From: Vicinamibacterales bacterium
GTDB taxonomy: Bacteria > Acidobacteriota > Vicinamibacteria > Vicinamibacterales > UBA2999
Assembly (NCBI GenBank): GCA_030680175.1
Contig: JAUXWO010000036.1
Span: 62,001-126,000 of the forward strand
Reading direction: 5' to 3'
DNA: 64,000 nt
Under the pieces are notes generated by a model, which did not search any database, was not told where the DNA came from, and worked only from the letters and a program-made list of their open reading frames with translations. Shown here piece by piece: positions 33,761 to 42,960 of the stretch. Position 1 is the first letter of the stretch, and the number at the start of each line of letters is the position of its first letter. The translations under genes were made by a program, and so were the position numbers.

Positions 33761-34606
33761 ATGCCAACCCCGTCGCAGGCGCTGAACTCCGCAACGAACG
33801 CGCAGCCCCCGGTCCTGCAGGGGCAGACCGCGCTCGTGACGGGCGCCAACTCCGGCATCGGCGAGGGCATCGCGCGCGCCATGGCCGCGGCGGGCGCGGC
33901 CGTGGTCGTCAACTACGTGAGCCACCCCGAGGCGGCGGACACGATCGTGGACGACATCACCGCGGCCGGCGGACGCGCCCTGGCCCTGGCGGCCGACGTC
34001 AGCAAGGAAGACGACGTGCAGGCGCTCTTCCGCGGCGCGATTGACGCCTTCGGCACGGTCGACATCCTCGTCAACAACGCCGGGATGCAGGACGATGCCC
34101 GGTTGGTGGACATGACGCTCGAGCAGTGGAACCGGGTGCTGGCGGTCAACCTCACCGGTCAGTTTCTGTGCGCACGCGAAGCGGTGCGCGAGTTTCTCCG
34201 CCGCGGCGTCCGTCCGGAGGTCTCGTGTGCCGCCGGCAAGATCCTCTGCATCAGCTCGGTGCATGAGCGCATTCCCTGGGCCGGCCATGTGAACTACGCT
34301 GTCAGCAAAGGCGGCGTCATGCAGCTCATGATGACCATGGCGCAGGAACTCGGCCCGCACCGCGTGCGGGTCAACAGCATCGCACCGGGTGCGATCAGAA
34401 CGCCAATCAACCGCTCCGCGTGGGAGACGGCCGGCGCCGAGGCCGCGCTGCTGGCGCTCATCCCCTACGGCCGGATCGGCGAGCCGGACGACATCGGGAA
34501 CGTGGCCGTCTGGCTGGTGTCCGACGCGGCCGACTACGTGACGGGCGCCACGCTCTTCGTGGACGGCGGCATGACCCTCTACCCGGGTTTTGCCACAGGT
34601 GGGTAG
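33761..34606 (+). CDS. Short-chain dehydrogenase (glucose 1-dehydrogenase-like)
   Basis: 281 residues, classical SDR: cofactor motif LVTGANSGIGEGIARAMAAA, VDILVNNAGMQDD, catalytic Tyr/Lys in HVNYAVSKGGVMQLM, and LVSDAADYVTGATLFVDGGM. Close in pattern to NAD(P)-dependent sugar dehydrogenases such as glucose 1-dehydrogenase. N-terminus has a 25-residue extension before the Rossmann fold. Leads the run SDR-MFS-GMC-GH15-membrane protein; overlaps the MFS start by eight bases. Short distance from promoter site I suggests a very short leader. Confidence 0.9.
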   Translation: MPTPSQALNSATNAQPPVLQGQTALVTGANSGIGEGIARAMAAAGAAVVVNYVSHPEAADTIVDDITAAGGRALALAADVSKEDDVQALFRGAIDAFGTVDILVNNAGMQDDARLVDMTLEQWNRVLAVNLTGQFLCAREAVREFLRRGVRPEVSCAAGKILCISSVHERIPWAGHVNYAVSKGGVMQLMMTMAQELGPHRVRVNSIAPGAIRTPINRSAWETAGAEAALLALIPYGRIGEPDDIGNVAVWLVSDAADYVTGATLFVDGGMTLYPGFATGG

Positions 34607-35816
34607 CAACGCCGGGGCAGGCCGGCGGCCCGAGATCGTCCTGGTCTGCACGGCGGCGCTCGTACAGGGCCTGGCCCTGGTCACCTTCCCGGCTGCCAGC
34701 GGCGTATTCACCAGCCCGTCGTTTCACGATCTGTCGGGCAGCCAGTACGGCAGCCTCTTCCTCCCCATGGTCATGGCGGCGATCGTCGCGTCCACGATGG
34801 GCGGTCCCCTGGCCCGCCGCAAGGGTCTGAAACTGGTGCTGCTCGCCGGTCTCGGCTTCGATCTGCTGTCGATGGGAAGCCTGGCCGCGAGCGAGCTCGC
34901 GATCGGCACACCGCATCTCGCATACGTGACGCTCCTCGGCGCCACTACGGCACTCGGGCTCGGGTTCGGCGCGGCGCTGACGGCGCTCAACGCACTGGCC
35001 GCGGGATACTTTCCCGATCGGCCCGCACGGGCGGTGACCGCCCTCCATGCGCTGCTCGGTACAGGGACGGCGCTGGCGCCGCTGCTGATCGCGCTCCTCA
35101 CCGGGCTCGGCGCGTGGTGGGCGCTGCCGGCCGCCATCGCCGCGGTGCTGGTTGTCCTCGTCGCCGTCGGGATGCGTCTTCCGCTCAGCCCCGGCGCGGC
35201 GACAGCGGCCAGTGGCCCAAGACCGCATGTCGGCTTGTTCGGCACGGTCCGGATGCCGGGGCTCTTCGTGGCCGCCGGCATCCTGTACGGCATCCTCGAG
35301 ACGATTTACGCCAACTGGGCCGTGATCTATCTGCGTGAGGATGCCGGAGTCTCTATACGGGAGTCGGGGTACGCCCTCGCCGCGTTCTGGGCCATGGTCA
35401 CGGTGGGGCGGCTGGCGGTGGCGCTCGGGGGCCGCTGGCTCTCCCCGGCACGAATCTATCCGCTGCTGCCGTGCCTCATGGTCGTGGCGTTCCTGTGGAT
35501 CGCGAGCGTGAACGGCGCTCTGGAAGGGATCGGCGCCTTCGCGCTCGCGGGTCTCGCGTGCTCGGCGTTCCTGCCGGTGACGATCGGCTTCGCTCAGGCG
35601 TATCACCACGACCACTCCGAGATCGTGTCTGGCGGAATGATCGCCGCCTACATGCTGGGGTTCGGGATCGGCTCGTTCGGCCTCGGCCCCTTACGCGACG
35701 CGGCCGGTATCCCCCTGTCGGTCCTGTACGGCTCGTCGTCAGTGCTGGCACTCGGCCTGGCCGGCACGGCGATCGTGCTGGTCCGCCGCGGACCCGCCGG
35801 CCTTGATGGCCCCTGA
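34599..35816 (+). CDS. MFS transporter
   Basis: 405 residues from GTG 34599 inside the SDR stop (an in-frame TTG at 34590 is the alternative). Twelve helices; the A-motif region MGGPLARRKGLKLVLLAGLG is clear, and ALTALNALAAGYFPDRPARA marks helix 4. The family resembles sugar or drug:proton carriers of the FucP/NasA-like group; substrate not known. Next to a sugar dehydrogenase, a GMC oxidase and a GH15 enzyme, a sugar is the likely cargo. Confidence 0.82.
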   Translation: MGSNAGAGRRPEIVLVCTAALVQGLALVTFPAASGVFTSPSFHDLSGSQYGSLFLPMVMAAIVASTMGGPLARRKGLKLVLLAGLGFDLLSMGSLAASELAIGTPHLAYVTLLGATTALGLGFGAALTALNALAAGYFPDRPARAVTALHALLGTGTALAPLLIALLTGLGAWWALPAAIAAVLVVLVAVGMRLPLSPGAATAASGPRPHVGLFGTVRMPGLFVAAGILYGILETIYANWAVIYLREDAGVSIRESGYALAAFWAMVTVGRLAVALGGRWLSPARIYPLLPCLMVVAFLWIASVNGALEGIGAFALAGLACSAFLPVTIGFAQAYHHDHSEIVSGGMIAAYMLGFGIGSFGLGPLRDAAGIPLSVLYGSSSVLALGLAGTAIVLVRRGPAGLDGP

Positions 35817-35837
35817 CCCGGGCGCGAGATATCACAC

Positions 35838-37379
35838 ATGCCAGACCGCTACGACGTCATCATCATCGGCACCGGCGCGGGCGGCGGCACGCTGGCCCAT
35901 CGCCTGGCCCCGACCGGCAAGCGCATCCTGCTGCTCGAGCGGGGCGACTACCTGCCGCGCGAGAAGGCGAACTGGGACCCGGCGGCGGTCTTCGGCCAGA
36001 GCCGGTACAAGGCCGAGGCGTCCTGGCTGGACGGGGACGGCACGGCCTTCCATCCCGGTACCCATTACTGCGTGGGGGGCAACACGAAGGTCTACGGCGC
36101 GGCCCTCTTCCGCATGCGGGAACAGGACTTCGGGGAGGTGCGGCACCACGGCGGGATCTCCCCGGCCTGGCCGTTCACTTACGCCGACCTCGCGCCGTAC
36201 TACGACGAGGCGGAGCAGCTGTACCACGTCCATGGCCAGCGGGGCGCAGATCCGACCGAGCCGCCGTCGGGGATCCCGTATCCCTGGCCTGCGGTCCGTC
36301 ACGAGCCGCGCATCCAGGAGCTGAGCGACGCCCTCGAAGGCCTGGGCCACCGGCCGTTTCCGCTGCCGCTCGGCCTGCGGCTCGACGAGGACGACCCTCC
36401 CGGCAGCCCGTGCATCAAGTGCGACACGTGCGACGGATTTCCCTGCCTGCTCCACGCCAAGGCCGACGCGGAGGTCGTGTGCGTACAGCCGGCCCTGGCG
36501 TACGCGAATGTGACGCTCCGCACGGGGCGCCGGGTCGAGCGGCTCGAGACGAGTGCGTCGGGGCGCGAGGTCATCGCGGTGCATGCCGTCCACGACGGCG
36601 AGCCCGAGACGTACCGCGGCGACATCGTGGTCGTCTCGTGCGGGGCGATCAACTCCGCCGCGCTGCTGCTCCGCTCGGCCAGTGCGGCGCATCCCCGCGG
36701 GTTGGCGAACCGCTCGGATGTCGTCGGCCGGCACTACATGGCGCATCTGAATTCGGCGCTCGTCGCCCTGTCGGTGCGGCCCAACCCGACGCGCTTCCAG
36801 AAGACCCTGGGCCTCAACGATTTCTACTTCGGCAGCGACGACTGGGACTATCCGCTCGGCCATCTCCAGATGCTCGGCAAGTCGCACGCGGCGATGTTCC
36901 GCGCGGACGCCCCCCGGCTCACGCCGGATCTGGTGCTCGAGAAGATGGCGGCGCACGCGCTCGACTTCTGGCTCACGTCGGAGGATCTGCCGGATCCCGC
37001 CAACCGCGTCACCCTCGAACCGGACGGCACGGTCCGGCTGACGTACCGGGCGAACAACACCGCAGGGCACGCGCGGCTCGTCGCCAGGCTGAAGGCGATG
37101 CTCGGCGACATCGGGTGCCGCAACTGGCTGATCCCGTGTTCGGCGTACCTGGGCAAGCAGATCCCCCTCGCCGGCGTGGCGCACCAGAACGGCACGATCC
37201 GGTTCGGCACCGATGCCGGCTCGTCGGCGCTGGACGTCCACTGCCGGGCGCACGACGTCGACAATCTGTATGTCGTCGACGCGAGCTTCTTCGCTTCGAG
37301 CAGCGCGGTGAACCCGGGCCTGACGATCATGGCCAACGCGCTCCGTGTGGGCGATCATCTGAAGGCGCGCCTGGTATGA
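35838..37379 (+). CDS. GMC-family flavin oxidoreductase
   Basis: 513 residues. FAD-binding YDVIIIGTGAGGGTLAHRLA, HYCVGGNTKVYGAALFRMR (FAD attachment region), and C-terminal NLYVVDASFFASSSAVNPGL with the catalytic His/Asn zone. A cluster of four Cys (SPCIKCDTCDGFPC) in the middle is a feature of bacterial GMC dehydrogenases of this type. Oxidises alcohol or sugar alcohol groups. Between MFS and GH15 genes, suggesting sugar oxidation. Confidence 0.9.
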   Translation: MPDRYDVIIIGTGAGGGTLAHRLAPTGKRILLLERGDYLPREKANWDPAAVFGQSRYKAEASWLDGDGTAFHPGTHYCVGGNTKVYGAALFRMREQDFGEVRHHGGISPAWPFTYADLAPYYDEAEQLYHVHGQRGADPTEPPSGIPYPWPAVRHEPRIQELSDALEGLGHRPFPLPLGLRLDEDDPPGSPCIKCDTCDGFPCLLHAKADAEVVCVQPALAYANVTLRTGRRVERLETSASGREVIAVHAVHDGEPETYRGDIVVVSCGAINSAALLLRSASAAHPRGLANRSDVVGRHYMAHLNSALVALSVRPNPTRFQKTLGLNDFYFGSDDWDYPLGHLQMLGKSHAAMFRADAPRLTPDLVLEKMAAHALDFWLTSEDLPDPANRVTLEPDGTVRLTYRANNTAGHARLVARLKAMLGDIGCRNWLIPCSAYLGKQIPLAGVAHQNGTIRFGTDAGSSALDVHCRAHDVDNLYVVDASFFASSSAVNPGLTIMANALRVGDHLKARLV

Positions 37380-37389
37380 GGACGATTCG

Positions 37390-39249
37390 ATGACGCCGAT
37401 TCACGACTACGCCGCCATCGGCGACGGCCGCACCGTCGCGCTCGTCGGCCGCGACGGGTCGATCGACTGGCTCTGCTGGCCGCGCTTCGACAGCCCCTCC
37501 CTCTTTGGCGCGCTGCTCGACGCGCGCGGCGGCGCCTGGCGTCTGGCGCCGGCCGCGGCGTCCCGCGTCACGCGACGGTATGTCGACAAGACGAACGTCC
37601 TCGAGACGCGCTTCGACACGGACACGGGCACCCTGGTCGTCACCGATCTGATGCCGGTCGCCTCGGAGGAGGACAAACACCGCCTGCTCCTGCCGGACCA
37701 CGAGATCCTCCGGGCCGGCACGTGCGTCGGGGGCGAGGTCGACGTCGAGATGCGCTTCAGTCCCCGGCCGCACTATGGACGGCGGCCGGACCGGGTCCGC
37801 GACGCGGGCCCGCACGGCATTCGCGTGGAGATGGGCGCTGGCCTCCTCGTGTTGCGGAGCGACCTTCCGCTCGAGATCACCGCGGACGGCGAGGTCAGGG
37901 GGCGCGCACGCCTGCGCACCGGCGACACCGCCTACGCGTCCCTGACGTTCGCCGACGACGGGCCGGCGGTGCTGCCGCCCCTCGGCGAGTGGTCGCGCGC
38001 CGCGATCGCCCGTTCGGTGGCGTGGTGGCAGGACTGGGCGTCACGGTTGCGCTACGAGGGTCCGCGCCGCGAGATGGTCGTGCGCAGTGCGCTGGCGCTC
38101 AAGCTCCTCGTCTACGCCCCGTCGGGCGCGGTCGTGGCCGCCCCCACCACGTCGCTGCCCGAGCGCGTCGGCGGGGATCTCAACTGGGACTACCGCTTCT
38201 GCTGGCTGCGTGATGCCGCCTTCACCGTCCGGGCGCTGTTCGCCCTGGGGTGCGCCCCCGAGGCGCAGGGCTTCGTGGACTGGCTGCTGCACGCCACGCG
38301 GCTGACGCAGCCCGAGCTGCGCATTCTCTACGACGTCTACGGCAACGCCCCCGCCGACGAGCGAATTCTGGAGGGGTTCGCGGGCTACCAGGGATCCCAA
38401 CCGGTGCGCATCGGCAATGCGTCGGCCGGCCAGCGGCAACTCGACGTGTACGGCGAAGTGATCGATGCCGTGGCGCACTTCGTGGGCGCGGGCGGTACCC
38501 TCGACCGCGAGACCAGGCGCGCGCTCTGCGCCTTCGGCGAGTACGTCTGCCGGCATTGGCAGGAGCCGGACGAAGGCATCTGGGAGCCGCGATCGGGCGC
38601 GGCGCACAACACCCATTCGCGCGTGCTGTGCTGGACGGCGCTCGATCGCCTGCTGCAACTGCATGCGCACGGCCACCTGGATCGCGCCCCCGCGGCGCAG
38701 TTCCTCGAGCACCGCGAACGCATTCGCCGCGAGGTCGAGACGCGGGCGTGGCATCCCGGACTCGGCAGCTACGTCGCGCAACTCGACGGCGACCGCCTGG
38801 ACGCCACGCTGCTCCTGCTGCCGTGGTATGGCTTCGAAGACGCCGGCTCGGAGCGCATGCACGGGACCTACGCGCGCGTGCGCGAGGCGCTGGGCGCCGG
38901 CGAGGGGCTGCTCTACCGCTACCGCACCGAAGACTCACCCGGTGAGGGCGCATTCGGGATCTGCAGCTTCTGGGGCGCGGAGCATCTGGCGTTGGGCGGG
39001 GGGACGCCGGAGGAGGCGCGCGACGTGTTCGAGGGGCTGTGCGGCTATGCCAACGACGTGGGGCTCTTTGCGGAAGAGATCGATCCGGCGACCGGCAAGG
39101 CGCTGGGCAATTTCCCCCAGGCCTTCACGCACGTCGGCCTGATCAGCGCGGCCGTCTCGCTCGCGCGCCGTCTCGAGGGCGCACCGCCCCTCGACCGGCG
39201 CCCTTCACCGCCCGAGCCGGAGGCGGATCAGCCGGAGGGACACCGATGA
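37390..39249 (+). CDS. GH15 glucoamylase-like hydrolase
   Basis: 619 residues. N-terminal beta-sandwich starts HDYAAIGDGRTVALVGRDGS then IDWLCWPRFDSPSLFG, the GH15 signature. The (alpha/alpha)6 barrel follows: LNWDYRFCWLRDAAFTVRAL, the catalytic acid in PDEGIWEPRSGAAHNTH and the base region in SPGEGAFGICSFWGAEHL. Bacterial members are glucoamylases or trehalases. No signal peptide, so it works in the cytoplasm. The product glucose could feed the polyphosphate glucokinase at 12115. Overlaps the membrane-protein gene by ATGA. Confidence 0.9.
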   Translation: MTPIHDYAAIGDGRTVALVGRDGSIDWLCWPRFDSPSLFGALLDARGGAWRLAPAAASRVTRRYVDKTNVLETRFDTDTGTLVVTDLMPVASEEDKHRLLLPDHEILRAGTCVGGEVDVEMRFSPRPHYGRRPDRVRDAGPHGIRVEMGAGLLVLRSDLPLEITADGEVRGRARLRTGDTAYASLTFADDGPAVLPPLGEWSRAAIARSVAWWQDWASRLRYEGPRREMVVRSALALKLLVYAPSGAVVAAPTTSLPERVGGDLNWDYRFCWLRDAAFTVRALFALGCAPEAQGFVDWLLHATRLTQPELRILYDVYGNAPADERILEGFAGYQGSQPVRIGNASAGQRQLDVYGEVIDAVAHFVGAGGTLDRETRRALCAFGEYVCRHWQEPDEGIWEPRSGAAHNTHSRVLCWTALDRLLQLHAHGHLDRAPAAQFLEHRERIRREVETRAWHPGLGSYVAQLDGDRLDATLLLLPWYGFEDAGSERMHGTYARVREALGAGEGLLYRYRTEDSPGEGAFGICSFWGAEHLALGGGTPEEARDVFEGLCGYANDVGLFAEEIDPATGKALGNFPQAFTHVGLISAAVSLARRLEGAPPLDRRPSPPEPEADQPEGHR

Positions 39250-39719
39250 ACTGGGGAAGCTGGCTCCTGTGGGGTTTTGTCGCGACAGTGGTCCTGACGA
39301 CGATCATGGCCGGCAGTCAGGGGCTGCGCCTGACGCGTATGAGCATCCCCTACATGCTCGGGGCCATGTTCACGCCGAGCCGCGACCGCGCGAAGCTCAT
39401 TGGCCTCGGCGTCCATCTGATGAACGGATGGATGTTCTCGCTCCTGTACGTCGCGGCCTTCACCCAGTGGGGCATGGCCACGTGGTGGGCGGGAGGGGCC
39501 ATCGGCCTCGTCCATGCGGCCTTCGTCCTCACGGTGGGCATGCCCCTGCTGCCGGGCATGCATCCCCGCATGGCCAGCGAGCAGCAGGGGCCCACCGTGA
39601 TGGCGCAACTCGAGCCGCCCGGGTTCCTTGCGCTGAACTACGGCTACCAGACGCCGGTCTCCGTGCTCGTCGCCCACGTGGCGTACGGGATGATTCTAGG
39701 CGCGTTCTACGTGCCGTAG
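39246..39719 (+). CDS. Conserved small membrane protein
   Basis: 157 residues, four to five helices (WLLWGFVATVVLTTIMAGSQ, HLMNGWMFSLLYVAAFTQWG, GGAIGLVHAAFVLTVGMPLL, VLVAHVAYGMILGAFYV). Histidines and methionines between helices are frequent. Overlap ATGA with the GH15 gene. No characterised family recognised. It resembles the divergently encoded membrane protein at 39750 in helix pattern, so both may belong to one family. Confidence 0.65.
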   Translation: MNWGSWLLWGFVATVVLTTIMAGSQGLRLTRMSIPYMLGAMFTPSRDRAKLIGLGVHLMNGWMFSLLYVAAFTQWGMATWWAGGAIGLVHAAFVLTVGMPLLPGMHPRMASEQQGPTVMAQLEPPGFLALNYGYQTPVSVLVAHVAYGMILGAFYVP

Positions 39720-39749
39720 TGGCAGCGTCCGGTTCGCCAGGCCGCACGC

Positions 39750-40190
39750 TCAGCCTGCCGGGTGGGGCGCGGTCGCCGGCGCGCCCGCGATCGCACCGAG
39801 CAGAGCGCCGTACAGCAGGTGCCCCATGAGCGAGCCCATCACGGCCATCATCCCGCCCATCGCCATGCTGAAGAACCCGCCGCCCATCATCGGCATGACG
39901 ACGGCCTGCGACACCAGCCACAACACCACGCCCCAGGCCATGCCCTTCACGGCCGGACCGCCCGGCAGCCATGCATACAGCCCATAGGCATAGACCAGCG
40001 GAAAGATGAGGGTGCCGTTGACGAAGTGCATCGCCATGCCCGCCGCCCAGCTCCCGCCCAGCATTGACCCGATCATCTCGGCGATGTCCATGTTGAGGCC
40101 CATCAGGGGCGCCACCAAGTACATCACGGCCGTCATCATCGCCGTGCCCACGAGTCCGCCGACAATCGACCGTCCTGGTGTCGGATGCAT
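39750..40190 (-). CDS. Gly/Met-rich membrane protein
   Basis: 146 residues from ATG 40190 with AGGAG upstream. Four helices with many Gly and Met (SIVGGLVGTAMMTAVMYLVA, GMAMHFVNGTLIFPLVYAYG, MPMMGGGFFSMAMGGMMAVM). A Met-rich, His-containing membrane protein may bind copper or silver, but this is only a hint. Promoter site J lies about 105 bases upstream on the same strand. Confidence 0.65.
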   Translation of the reverse strand: MHPTPGRSIVGGLVGTAMMTAVMYLVAPLMGLNMDIAEMIGSMLGGSWAAGMAMHFVNGTLIFPLVYAYGLYAWLPGGPAVKGMAWGVVLWLVSQAVVMPMMGGGFFSMAMGGMMAVMGSLMGHLLYGALLGAIAGAPATAPHPAG

Positions 40191-40295
40191 TCCACTCTCC
40201 TGTACTGAACTCGACTGAGCGTCCTGGCCCCTGGACATGCGCTCTCGGGCCCATCGACGCTGCCGGCGTGCACGCCTGTGCCGCCTTGCGCTACC

Positions 40296-40320
40296 GTCCC
40301 GCGAGCTGTCGCGCCGTTAC
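40296..40320 (-). promoter_or_regulatory. GTAAC-N17-GAC promoter-like element (site J)
   Basis: CTGTAACGG with GGGACGG at standard spacing on the minus strand, between the MarR gene and the Gly/Met-rich membrane protein. It would give the latter its own transcript. Confidence 0.65.
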
Positions 40321-40340
40321 AGGCGGTGTTCCTCTGCAGC

Positions 40341-40814
40341 TCACCGGCCGTCGCGGGTCTCAATGGCCTCGGTCACGGCCCCGAGCACGGATAGCGTCTG
40401 TGTGAGCGCCGCCTCGCCGACACGCTGGTGCAGCCGCCCGTCCACGTGTGCGAGCTGCTGACGAACGGCGGCCATCAACCGTTCTCCGGCCGCCGTAAAC
40501 AGAATCTGCTTCTGTTTGCCCGGACCAGCCACCTGTTCCAGATAACCCGCCAGGCACAGCTCCTTGACGGTCCTGGCGACCAGCTGCCGCGAGACGTTCA
40601 GCTGTCTGGCGATATCGGCACCGTAGTTCACGCCGCAGTCCAGTGCGCCGAGAAAGCTCAGCTTCGAAGGCGTGACGTCCGCGTACCCCGCGCGACGCAG
40701 CTCGTCCGCCACATGCGCCACGAGGCGCTCGTGGACAGCCGCCGACAGGAACACCAGTCGGAGCGACTGGCTGTCGGTCATCGGCGTGCCGCGTTGTGTA
40801 AACGTTGTTGACAT
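40341..40814 (-). CDS. MarR-family regulator
   Basis: 157 residues from ATG 40814 (40781 is an in-frame alternative). Winged-helix MarR layout: SKLSFLGALDCGVNYGADIA, RQLNVSRQLVARTVKELCLA (recognition helix), GYLEQVAGPGKQKQILFTAAG (wing). Divergent from the membrane-SRPBCC gene; a dyad ATGTC-N9-GACAT lies between them in a position to block both promoters. One Cys in ALDCGVNY and one in KELCLAGY could allow redox sensing. Confidence 0.85.
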   Translation of the reverse strand: MSTTFTQRGTPMTDSQSLRLVFLSAAVHERLVAHVADELRRAGYADVTPSKLSFLGALDCGVNYGADIARQLNVSRQLVARTVKELCLAGYLEQVAGPGKQKQILFTAAGERLMAAVRQQLAHVDGRLHQRVGEAALTQTLSVLGAVTEAIETRDGR

Positions 40815-40856
40815 AGGGTCCACGCCGTCGCTATTGTATGTCTACTTAGTTGACAT
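40808..40856. promoter_or_regulatory. MarR operator and divergent promoters
   Basis: Plus strand: TTGACA (40808-40813), 18 bases, TATTGT (40832-40837), a good sigma-70-type promoter for the gene at 40891. Directly after it comes ATGTC-TACTTAGTT-GACAT (40838-40856), a dyad fitting a MarR site. TACAAT on the minus strand in the same place can serve as the -10 of the MarR gene. Lower GC than the surroundings. Confidence 0.65.
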
Positions 40857-40890
40857 TGCTGAACCGATTGTCTCATCCGGCGGAGGCCCC

Positions 40891-41802
40891 ATGGATCATT
40901 CGCGTCCCCTCAGAAGCGCGCTCCTCGCAAACGCACTGTTCTCCACGGTTTCTGGTGTCCTCATGCTGGCGAGCCCGGCGCGAATCGGGGCAGTCCTCGG
41001 CGTCGACGCCCCGGTCGTGCTCCAGCTCACCGGCCTTGGTCTGCTCGTCTTCGCCGCCGATCTATTCCATCAGTCGACGCGGTCCAGAATGGCTACTTGG
41101 CGCACGCTGTATGCCAGCGCAGGAGACTTCCTCTGGGTGGCCGCGACCCTCGGAGGTCTCCTGCTCTTCCCCGACGTGTTGTCATACACCGGCCTCCGGT
41201 TGGTGACCGTCGTGGCCGGCATCGTCCTGATCTTTGGCGTCTGGCAGCTCTGGGCGATCGATCGCGCCCACCGCCTCCCGTCGGGACTTCACCGCCACTG
41301 CGTGCAGGTCCGAGTCCCGGTCGCCGCCGACGCGATGTGGTCTGTCGTCGGCCGCATCGGCGACATCGGGCGCTACATGCCGTCGCTCCAGGTGTCGGAG
41401 ATCCTCGAGGGCAAGGCGCCCGGCGTAGGCGCGGTCCGGCGGTGCGTGGATCAGCGCGGCAAGGCATGGTCGGAGGAGTGCGTGGCCTTCGACGCGGGCC
41501 GCAGTTTCGTCGTGCGGTTCCTCGCCGACGCTCCCGGCTTTCCCTTTCCCGCGCACACGATGACCGGCGGCTGGGAAGTGACGCCGGCCGGGCATGGCAG
41601 CGACGTCCAGGTGTGGTGGGAACTCGAACCGAAACCGCGGTGGCTGGCTCCGATCTTCCTGCCGCTCCTGGCGTTCCAGGCGGACCGCGACTTCACGGGG
41701 ATCATCGCGCGCATGGCCGCGGAGGCGGCCGGCGCCGGCCACACGACCCCCACTGATCGCCGGACCGACGTGGTGGCCCGGCTGTTGCCTCGCGTCTGCT
41801 AA
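40891..41802 (+). CDS. Four-helix membrane domain fused to SRPBCC domain
   Basis: 303 residues. The first 130 residues are four helices (LRSALLANALFSTVSGVLML, LQLTGLGLLVFAADLFHQST, YASAGDFLWVAATLGGLLLF, TVVAGIVLIFGVWQLWAIDR). The rest is a SRPBCC/polyketide-cyclase-like domain: HCVQVRVPVAADAMWSVVGR, IGRYMPSLQVSEILEGKAPG, MTGGWEVTPAGHGSDVQVWW. SRPBCC domains bind hydrophobic ligands in a deep pocket. Control by the divergent MarR protein is likely. Ligand unknown. Confidence 0.75.
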   Translation: MDHSRPLRSALLANALFSTVSGVLMLASPARIGAVLGVDAPVVLQLTGLGLLVFAADLFHQSTRSRMATWRTLYASAGDFLWVAATLGGLLLFPDVLSYTGLRLVTVVAGIVLIFGVWQLWAIDRAHRLPSGLHRHCVQVRVPVAADAMWSVVGRIGDIGRYMPSLQVSEILEGKAPGVGAVRRCVDQRGKAWSEECVAFDAGRSFVVRFLADAPGFPFPAHTMTGGWEVTPAGHGSDVQVWWELEPKPRWLAPIFLPLLAFQADRDFTGIIARMAAEAAGAGHTTPTDRRTDVVARLLPRVC

Positions 41803-41824
41803 TGCGTGCCTTGCCGGATCCGTT

Positions 41825-41849
41825 GTAACGCTGACACCGATGCCGGGAC
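41825..41849 (+). promoter_or_regulatory. GTAAC-N17-GAC promoter-like element (site K)
   Basis: TTGTAACG with GGGACTC at standard spacing, 11 bases before the ATG at 41861. Confidence 0.7.
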
Positions 41850-41860
41850 TCAGCAGGACG

Positions 41861-42244
41861 ATGCACATCATGTCTGGTTTCATGCGGCACGTGCTCGCCA
41901 TGCCGATGCCGTGGCCGGCTTGGGTCGCGCTGCTGTTCGTGGTGAACATGGCCGCCGTGGCGTTCCTGCCCCGCCTCGAGGCCTGGGTCGTGCTCGGCGG
42001 GCTCGGTCTCGGCGCCTTGCTCCAGGTGGCGATCTTCGCCCGGCTGGGGTTCGTGCGCCTGCTCGGGCTCGGTCATGTGCCTTGGGTCGCAATAGTGCCG
42101 TGGCTGTGGCTGCGCCTCGACCTGGCGGCCGAGCCGGCCCTCTCCCGCTGGATGGTCGCGGTCGTTGTGCTCTGCGGCGTCTCGCTGGCAATCGACACCG
42201 TGGACGTCATCCGCTATCTGCGCGGTGAGCGCCAGGGGGCGTGA
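41861..42244 (+). CDS. Small membrane protein (four helices)
   Basis: 127 residues from ATG 41861; the upstream in-frame ATG at 41840 lies inside the promoter element and is excluded. Helices: MPWPAWVALLFVVNMAAVAF, LEAWVVLGGLGLGALLQVAI, LGHVPWVAIVPWLWLRLDL, RWMVAVVVLCGVSLAIDTVD. No family recognised. Transcribed on its own from site K, followed by the DUF302 gene after 49 bases. Confidence 0.65.
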   Translation: MHIMSGFMRHVLAMPMPWPAWVALLFVVNMAAVAFLPRLEAWVVLGGLGLGALLQVAIFARLGFVRLLGLGHVPWVAIVPWLWLRLDLAAEPALSRWMVAVVVLCGVSLAIDTVDVIRYLRGERQGA

Positions 42245-42293
42245 CGAGGCCGCCACGGACGTGCCATCATGACTCGTCCCTCATTCGGGAGTC

Positions 42294-42767
42294 ATGCCCA
42301 TGTGTCGCACACGAGTGCTCGCTGCCATCTTCACGCTGGTCGTTGTCGTCGCGGCGCACGCCGCTGACGGCCTCGTGTCGGTCAAGAGCGCCTATGACGC
42401 GAAGACGTCGATGGATCGGCTCGAATCGATCGTGACGGAGCGCGGCCTGACGGTCTTCGCGCGGATCGATCACGCCGCGGGTGCCGCGACGACCGGCCGC
42501 ACGCTGCGGCCGACTGAGCTGCTCATCTTCGGCAACCCGCAGGGCGGCACGCCCTTCATGGAGTGCGCGCAGACGGTGGGCATCGACCTGCCACTGAAGG
42601 CGCTCGTCTGGGAGGATGCGGCCGGGCAGGCGTGGATCGGCTATACCGATCCGGCATACCTCGCCACCCGGCATGGGGCCGCTGACTGCCCCGTCGTCGC
42701 GACCCTTCAGAAGGTGCTGTCGGGGCTGGTCGACGCCGCGGCCCGCGACGCCGACGACGGGCAGTAG
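42294..42767 (+). CDS. Exported DUF302 protein
   Basis: 157 residues. Signal peptide (VLAAIFTLVVVVAAHAADG), then one DUF302 domain: SMDRLESIVTERGLTVFARI, DHAAGAATTGRTLRPTELLI, FGNPQGGTPFMECAQTVGID. The DUF302 fold binds small ligands; its function is not settled. A Cys in MECAQ is shared with exported members. Confidence 0.85.
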   Translation: MPMCRTRVLAAIFTLVVVVAAHAADGLVSVKSAYDAKTSMDRLESIVTERGLTVFARIDHAAGAATTGRTLRPTELLIFGNPQGGTPFMECAQTVGIDLPLKALVWEDAAGQAWIGYTDPAYLATRHGAADCPVVATLQKVLSGLVDAAARDADDGQ

Positions 42768-42911
42768 CCCTGCGGCTCGCCCTCAACTCCCTCCATCAGT
42801 TACGGTCAGGGGTCCGCCAATCCCATGGCACACGTGCCCTGACTGCCCCGTGACAGAACGCGGCGACGAGCAGTCCCACCGTCCGGCACCTCCCCCGTAT
42901 GGAGGGCGCTT

Positions 42912-42936
42912 GTAACGTTCCGGGCGTGGCGGTGAC
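42912..42936 (+). promoter_or_regulatory. GTAAC-N17-GAC promoter-like element (site L)
   Basis: CTTGTAACG with GTGACTG at standard spacing, 24 bases before the ATG of the TIGR04282-type gene. It may drive the whole glycosyltransferase-ArsM fusion-pst run. Confidence 0.7.
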
Positions 42937-42960
42937 TGCTCCATCACGGACACACCGGAC